Shown here: positions 59,676 through 64,000 of the stretch, piece after piece | Position numbering within the stretch: the first letter of the stretch is position 1 | How the letters are laid out: the number at the start of each line of letters is the position of its first letter | Source: Parvimonas sp015257355 | Lineage (GTDB): Bacteria; Bacillota; Clostridia; Tissierellales; Peptoniphilaceae | DNA: 64,000 nucleotides | Direction: 5' to 3' (one strand) | Assembly (NCBI RefSeq): GCF_050262165.1 | Contig: NZ_CP189844.1 | Notes under the pieces: model-generated | The model's database searches: none | What the model was told of the DNA's origin: nothing | The model's input: the letters and a program-made list of their open reading frames with translations, nothing else | Translations under genes and position numbers: made by a program

Positions 59676-59757
59676 AAACTTTGCATTCATTCTAAACGCT
59701 TGTATATTATAACAATTTATTAAAAATTTGTCAATAGTTTTTTTAAAATTTTTTAAA

Positions 59758-60258
59758 TTATATACAGTTTTCATCTTTGCATTTATGTGTACTATGAGCT
59801 TCTTTACTAGAATCTTGTAAATCTTTTAGTTCTTCTTCTGAAAGTTTTTCCTGACAATTTTTGCAAATTCCTTTAATTTCTAAATGATGACCAGTAACGA
59901 TAAAATCAGTTTTATGTTCTATATCATGAATTAAATTATGTATTGGGCAATGGTTAATAGGCATTATTTTTTTGCATTTTTCACAGATTAAGCTATGAGT
60001 ATGACCTTTATTTAATTGATAATAAGTAGTTCCGTCAATTTCTGCTGTTTTTTTAGCGATATTCTTATCGCAAAATTGATTTAATGCTCTATATACACTT
60101 GATATACTATATTTATCGCCTTTTGTTGAAATAGCGTTATAAATATCTTCTGCTGTTGTAGGAACTTCTCTTTTTTCTAATTCTTTAAGGATTGCCATTC
60201 TATTTTTTGTAATTTTTAAGTCATTATCTTTTAGAATTTTCAAAAAAACTTTTTTCAT
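59758..60258 (-). CDS. zur: Fur-family metalloregulator, probably Zur
   Basis: 166 residues. A winged helix (ITKNRMAILKELEKREVPTTAEDIYNAI, SISSVYRALNQF) is followed by a dimer/metal domain with HTHSLICEKCKK and GHHLEIKGICKNCQEK (two CxxC pairs) and an extra Cys/His tail (STHKCKDENC). The divergent znuABC operon makes zinc the likely metal. Fur or PerR are less likely from context. Confidence 0.85.
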   Translation of the reverse strand: MKKVFLKILKDNDLKITKNRMAILKELEKREVPTTAEDIYNAISTKGDKYSISSVYRALNQFCDKNIAKKTAEIDGTTYYQLNKGHTHSLICEKCKKIMPINHCPIHNLIHDIEHKTDFIVTGHHLEIKGICKNCQEKLSEEELKDLQDSSKEAHSTHKCKDENCI

Positions 60259-60274
60259 AAATACTCTCCTTTAC

Positions 60275-60340
60275 TTGATTTTTCGGCAAATAGGGTATAT
60301 AATACTATAAGTAAATGAGTGCTATTTGCAAATAAGCTCT
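60275..60340 (+). promoter_or_regulatory. znu promoter with Zur-type operators
   Basis: TTGATT (60275-60280), 17 bases, TATAAT (60298-60303). The perfect palindrome TATTTGCAAATA (60323-60334) lies in an imperfect longer dyad just after the start. The half-site GCAAATAG (60286-60293), inside the promoter, is the inverse of GCTATTTGC at 60321. This placement allows repression of both divergent genes. Confidence 0.65.
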
Positions 60341-60363
60341 CATAATATAAAAAAGGAGTAATT

Positions 60364-61362
60364 ATGAAAAAAATCATAACTAAAATCATTTCCTTTGCCC
60401 TTATTATAACACTTTTTTCAGCTTGTGGCAAAGATTCTGTAAAAAATGATACAAAAAAAGAAGATAAAAAAATAATATACACATCATTTTATCCACTACA
60501 AAGTATTACTAAAGAAATTGTTGGAGATAAAATTGAAGTTAGAAATTTAATTCCAAATGGTCAAGAAGTTCACCATTGGGAGCCAACAGCTCAAGATATG
60601 AAAAACTTATCTGAAGGCAGTGTAATTTTAGTAAATGGACTTGGATTAGAAAGTTGGCTAGATAAATTTAAAGCTTCAATTAAAGATTTGAAAATTGTAG
60701 AGGTTTCAAAAGATGTTAATTTGTTAAAAGCAGAAGATGAAGACCATGACCATGATGAACATGATAAGCATAATGAACATGGAGAGCATAAAGATGAGGA
60801 CCATAAACATGATAAGGAAGAAAAAGAACATAATCATGGAGAATATGATCCACATATTTGGTTAAGTCTAAAAAATATGAAGATTATTGCAAAGAATATT
60901 TATAGTCAAGTTGTAGAAATGGATAAAGAAAATGAAGCATTTTACAAAGAAAATTTAGAAAAATTACAAGCAAAACTTGATGATTTAGATAAAAAATATT
61001 CTGAACAACTAAAAAATGCAAAAATAAAATCTGTTATTACTTCACATGAAGCTTTTGCATATCTATTAAATGACTATGGTTTGAAACAAATTCCAATTGA
61101 AAATTTGAGTTCTGATTCTGAACCTAATTTAGAAAAGATTAAAGAAGTTGTAGAATTAGCAAAAAAAGAAGGAATAAAAGTTGTTTTTTATGAAGAACTA
61201 AGTGAAAATAAAGTTGAAGAAACTATCGCTAAAGAGATTGGTGGAGAAGTTAAAATGCTTTATACAATAGAAGGTCAAACTGAAGAACAAGCAAAAGAAA
61301 ATAAAGACTATATTCAACTTATGGAAGAAAATTTAAAAGCCTTAGTTGAAGCTACAAAGTAG
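60364..61362 (+). CDS. znuA: Zinc ABC transporter substrate-binding lipoprotein
   Basis: 332 residues. Lipobox FSAC (Cys21). Cluster A-1 fold with metal ligands in HHWEPTAQDM, DPHIWLS, TSHEAFAYL and the late acidic ligand region (YEELSENK). A His/Asp/Glu-rich loop at about residues 122-160 (18 His by eye) is typical of zinc-specific members. First gene of znuABC. An AAAGGAG RBS is present. Confidence 0.95.
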   Translation: MKKIITKIISFALIITLFSACGKDSVKNDTKKEDKKIIYTSFYPLQSITKEIVGDKIEVRNLIPNGQEVHHWEPTAQDMKNLSEGSVILVNGLGLESWLDKFKASIKDLKIVEVSKDVNLLKAEDEDHDHDEHDKHNEHGEHKDEDHKHDKEEKEHNHGEYDPHIWLSLKNMKIIAKNIYSQVVEMDKENEAFYKENLEKLQAKLDDLDKKYSEQLKNAKIKSVITSHEAFAYLLNDYGLKQIPIENLSSDSEPNLEKIKEVVELAKKEGIKVVFYEELSENKVEETIAKEIGGEVKMLYTIEGQTEEQAKENKDYIQLMEENLKALVEATK

Positions 61363-61371
61363 GAGAATGTT

Positions 61372-62043
61372 TTGAATAATATTATTTCGATAAAGGATCT
61401 GTCTTTTTCTTATAGTGGAGGAGTTAATGTCTTAGAAGATCTTTCTTTTGATATTCAAGAGAAAGATTTTATAGCAATTATAGGAGCAAATGGTAGTGGA
61501 AAATCTACTTTGCTTAAATTAATTTTAAGAGAACTTAATCCTTCAAGTGGAGAAATATTTATATCAGATACGAATATTAAGAATTTTAAGGAATGGAATA
61601 CAATTGGCTATGTACCTCAGATAAATGCTAGTAATATTCCAAATTTTCCGATTACTGCATTAGAGATAGTAACACTTAATCTATATCAAAAAATGGGCTT
61701 TTTTAAGTTTTCAAAAAAAAGCCATATAGAACAGGCAAAAAGAGCTTTAATGCAAGTAAATATGCTAGATTTTGCCAATACGCCTATAAATAAGATGAGT
61801 GGTGGGCAGCAACAGAGAATTATGATTGCAAAGTCTTTGATTAATAGCCCAAAAATTTTAATTTTTGATGAGCCTACAACAGGAATTGACAAAGAAAGTA
61901 AAAATCAACTTTTTAGAATTTTAACTCACTTAAATAGAGTTCATGGAATTACAATTATACTTGTAACTCATGAGCTTGAAATTATGAAGGATAATTTGAC
62001 AAGAGTTGTAGAAATAAAAGATAAGAAAGTGGTGGTAAGATAA
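61372..62043 (+). CDS. znuC: Zinc ABC transporter ATP-binding protein
   Basis: 223 residues. Walker A GANGSGKST, signature MSGGQQQRIMIAKSL, Walker B ILIFDEPTTGID, and H-loop LVTHE. The start is TTG at 61372: AGGAG ends at 61365, and the nearer ATG (61367) opens only two codons before TGA. Nine bases after znuA; overlaps znuB by one base. Confidence 0.93.
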   Translation: MNNIISIKDLSFSYSGGVNVLEDLSFDIQEKDFIAIIGANGSGKSTLLKLILRELNPSSGEIFISDTNIKNFKEWNTIGYVPQINASNIPNFPITALEIVTLNLYQKMGFFKFSKKSHIEQAKRALMQVNMLDFANTPINKMSGGQQQRIMIAKSLINSPKILIFDEPTTGIDKESKNQLFRILTHLNRVHGITIILVTHELEIMKDNLTRVVEIKDKKVVVR

Positions 62044-62846
62044 TGTTTCAACTTGAATTTATGAGAAGAGCTTTTTTAGTTGGAATTATGCTTTCCATCG
62101 TTATACCTTGCATCGGAGTTGTGATGGTAAATAAGAGAAATTCGATGATAGGAGATGCTTTATCCCATGTTTCTCTTGCGGGTGTTACTATAGGTCTTAT
62201 ATTTAGAGTAAATCCAATTATAACTGCAATTATTTCTTGTGCAATTGCAAGTTTTTCAATAGAGATTATGAGAAGGTATTTTCCGAAAAATTCGGATATA
62301 TCAACGGCAATAATGATGAGTTTGGGAATTGGGCTTGCAGCAGTTCTTTCAGATTTTGTAAAGGGTGCTGCTAATTTCAATAGCTTTTTATTCGGTAGCA
62401 TTGTTGCTATAAGTGATTTTGAAGTTATTTTAGTTACATTGGTATTTTTCGTTGTAATAACAGTTTTTACAATGCTTTACAAGGCATTACTTTATGTATC
62501 ATTTGATGAAGTTGGAGCGAGACTTGCAGGAATAAAAGTACAAAGTGTAAATATAGTTTTTACATTTTTAATTTCCTTATCTATATCAATAGCTTCAAGA
62601 ACTGTTGGGGTTTTAATGGTTTCATCATTAATGGTCGTTCCAGTAGCATGTGCGTTAAGAGTTTCAAAATCTTATTTTCAAACTGTAATTTACTCTATTC
62701 TCTTTGGAATGACATTTACAATTTCAGGTATAACAATTTCATTCTATCAAGGTTTAAAACCTGGTGGAACAATGGTTTTAACGGGAATATTAGTACTTTT
62801 TACAATCGTAATATTACAAAATTTAAGAAAGCTTTTAAAAATTTAA
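62043..62846 (+). CDS. znuB: Zinc ABC transporter permease
   Basis: 267 residues, about eight helices, ABC-3 family. MIGDALSHVSLAGVTIG near the N-terminus and FNSFLFGSI are conserved. The ATG overlaps the znuC stop (TAATG), so translation is coupled. Confidence 0.93.
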   Translation: MFQLEFMRRAFLVGIMLSIVIPCIGVVMVNKRNSMIGDALSHVSLAGVTIGLIFRVNPIITAIISCAIASFSIEIMRRYFPKNSDISTAIMMSLGIGLAAVLSDFVKGAANFNSFLFGSIVAISDFEVILVTLVFFVVITVFTMLYKALLYVSFDEVGARLAGIKVQSVNIVFTFLISLSISIASRTVGVLMVSSLMVVPVACALRVSKSYFQTVIYSILFGMTFTISGITISFYQGLKPGGTMVLTGILVLFTIVILQNLRKLLKI

Positions 62847-62875
62847 AGAAAATCAATTTGATTTTCTTTTTTTGC
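62845..62875 (+). terminator. Terminator of znuABC
   Basis: AAAGAAAATCAA-TTGATTTTCTTT followed by T-run. Confidence 0.85.
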
Positions 62876-62948
62876 TTTGGGACTATTCTTTAACAATGAT
62901 TTATGTTAAAATATAATTGGCTAAAAATTTATTTTATGGAGAGATAAT

Positions 62949-63935
62949 ATGATTTTTGTTGAAAATAAAAATTTTGATCCGGCATTAAATCACGCAATTG
63001 AACTTTATCTAATGGAAAATTATGATGAAGATATTTTTATGCTTTGGAGAAATAGACCTTGTATATTACTAGGTCGTTATCAAAATATTGATTTGGAAGT
63101 AAATTTAGATTTTACAAATGCAAATAATATGGATGTAATCAGAAGATTATCTGGTGGGGGTGCAATATATTGCGATACTGATAATATGCAATATACTTTT
63201 ATAACTAAAAAGACTGGAGAAGATGTTGATTCGTCATTTAAAAAATTTGCAAAGCCAGTTGTTAATTTCTTAAATTCATTAGGTCTTAATGCTGAATTTA
63301 CAGGAAGAAACGACATTCAGATAGATGGAGCAAAAGTAAGTGGTAATGCTCAATATCAAAATAAAGAAAAGATTTTACATCATGGAACTTTCTTATTTAA
63401 AGCAAATCTATATAATTTAACAAATTCATTGAAATCAAGAGATATAAAGTTCAAGGGTAAAGCAGTACAATCTGTTAGATCTAGAGTTGGCTTTATTGGG
63501 GATATGATTGATATGGATGTTGAAACTTTTATGGATAAAGCTATTGATTACATAAAAGATGAGTATAATATTACTAATACTACAATTCTAACTGAAGAAG
63601 AAATGAAAAAAATTTACGAGATTAGAGATTCTCTTTTTGCAACAAAAAACTGGAATTACGGAAATGGCTCTTTAAAAAAGAATAGAAAAGCAGAAAAATA
63701 TTCTTGTGGAGTTGTTGAAATAGGGATTGATGTTGAAAACGAAAAAATAAAAGACATCTCAATTGAGGGTGATTTTTTCAGTGAATTGGGTATAGATAAT
63801 TTGTGTAGTATATTAAAAGGAGTTCAATGTTCAAAAGAAGCCATTGAAGAGGCTCTTAAGGATATTGATATCGATAGATACATTAAGTCAATGAATAAGG
63901 AAGTCTTTATTGATGATATAACTAAATTATTTTAA
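62949..63935 (+). CDS. lplA: Lipoate--protein ligase A
   Basis: 328 residues. Activates lipoate with ATP and attaches it to E2/GcvH lysines. RRLSGGGAIYCDTDNMQYTF carries the RR-GGG-V-H-type lipoyl-AMP loop, and GRNDIQIDGAKVSGNAQ and HHGTFLF are the LplA motifs. The C-terminal accessory domain (about 245-328) is present. ATGGAG precedes the ATG. The lipA start follows 10 bases later. Confidence 0.93.
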   Translation: MIFVENKNFDPALNHAIELYLMENYDEDIFMLWRNRPCILLGRYQNIDLEVNLDFTNANNMDVIRRLSGGGAIYCDTDNMQYTFITKKTGEDVDSSFKKFAKPVVNFLNSLGLNAEFTGRNDIQIDGAKVSGNAQYQNKEKILHHGTFLFKANLYNLTNSLKSRDIKFKGKAVQSVRSRVGFIGDMIDMDVETFMDKAIDYIKDEYNITNTTILTEEEMKKIYEIRDSLFATKNWNYGNGSLKKNRKAEKYSCGVVEIGIDVENEKIKDISIEGDFFSELGIDNLCSILKGVQCSKEAIEEALKDIDIDRYIKSMNKEVFIDDITKLF

Positions 63936-63945
63936 GAGGTGTAAT

Positions 63946-64000
63946 ATGCTAAGAAAAAAAGCAGAAATAATGAGAAAACCTGAATGGTTAAAATTAAAAA
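63946..64000 (+). CDS. lipA: Lipoyl synthase, N-terminal fragment (runs off the window)
   Basis: An ATG after AAGAGGTG opens MLRKKAEIMRKPEWLKLK to the window end. RKPEWLK is the usual N-terminus of lipoyl synthase, and lplA directly upstream supports it. Only 18 codons are visible. Confidence 0.65.
   Translation, partial: MLRKKAEIMRKPEWLKLK

Overview
The window is AT-rich Gram-positive DNA: A/T-ending codons, strong AGGAGG ribosome binding sites, intrinsic terminators and LPXTG-anchored surface proteins. The gene content (threonine dehydrogenase/Kbl pair, double-cubane-cluster protein with DUF3343, RibU, CarD-YacL, Zur-Znu, sortases) fits an anaerobic, host-associated Firmicute of the Tissierellia/Peptoniphilaceae type. 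A Parvimonas-like genus is my best guess from style, not from a search.

Layout. 1-1410: end of a pyrimidine operon (pyrD, partial, and pyrE). 1.5-3.7 kb: a Cna_B-type LPXTG adhesin with a structured leader. 3.7-4.3 kb: an interspersed repeat block. 4.3-5.5 kb: purD on the minus strand. 5.57-9.5 kb: a TTTAAR/TTTAAG promoter, an array of palindromes and a large ABC ATPase/permease fusion. 9.8-12.0 kb: threonine catabolism (dehydrogenase and kbl). 12.3-15.4 kb: a surface-protein/class D sortase cassette with foreign-looking codon use, followed by a cell-wall-binding-repeat remnant. 15.4-17.1 kb: htrA behind two tandem CiaR-box-like promoters. 17.5-21.2 kb: a decayed iron-type alcohol dehydrogenase, a radical SAM gene, a DnaA-box cluster and a broken histidine-triad lipoprotein. 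21.3-23.9 kb: RNA helicase and SpoU methyltransferase. 23.9-24.7 kb: second repeat block. 24.7-34.1 kb: small housekeeping genes (tRNA-Pro, DUF218, fRMsr, aminopeptidase, two SemiSWEETs, class I aldolase, a PadR/DUF2812 cassette, MazG-like) and a third repeat block. 34.2-40.4 kb: two LPXTG proteins sharing promoter, signal peptide and anchor, one with nine MucBP repeats. 40.4-44.7 kb: methyltransferase, transaldolase-like aldolase, glpX, rho, flavodoxin. 44.7-48.9 kb: uracil permease with a leader peptide and attenuator, an ABC exporter, and ribU under an FMN riboswitch. 49-52.8 kb: a large secreted protein with choline-binding-type repeats. 53-55.5 kb: a double-cubane-cluster protein operon. 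55.5-60 kb: repeats, membrane proteins, carD-yacL, a frameshifted YprB-like nuclease, tRNA-Leu and tRNA-His. 60-62.8 kb: divergent zur and znuABC. The right edge holds lplA and the start of lipA.

Most interesting signals: (i) the uraA leader, a 41-codon U-rich ORF whose stop abuts an intrinsic terminator, resembling UTP-sensing attenuation of the enterobacterial pyrBI type; (ii) three promoters with one direct-repeat geometry (TTTAAR, 4-5 nt, TTTAAG, 10 nt, TATAAT), two before htrA, matching streptococcal CiaR boxes; (iii) a palindrome array with compensatory arm changes upstream of an ABC transporter, with a relative near a second one; (iv) four DnaA boxes within 83 bp away from any visible dnaA; (v) composite intergenic repeats in four blocks, three of them between convergent genes. 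Several genes (alcohol dehydrogenase, histidine-triad lipoprotein, YprB-like) carry frameshifts or stops, so lineage-specific decay or some assembly error should be considered.
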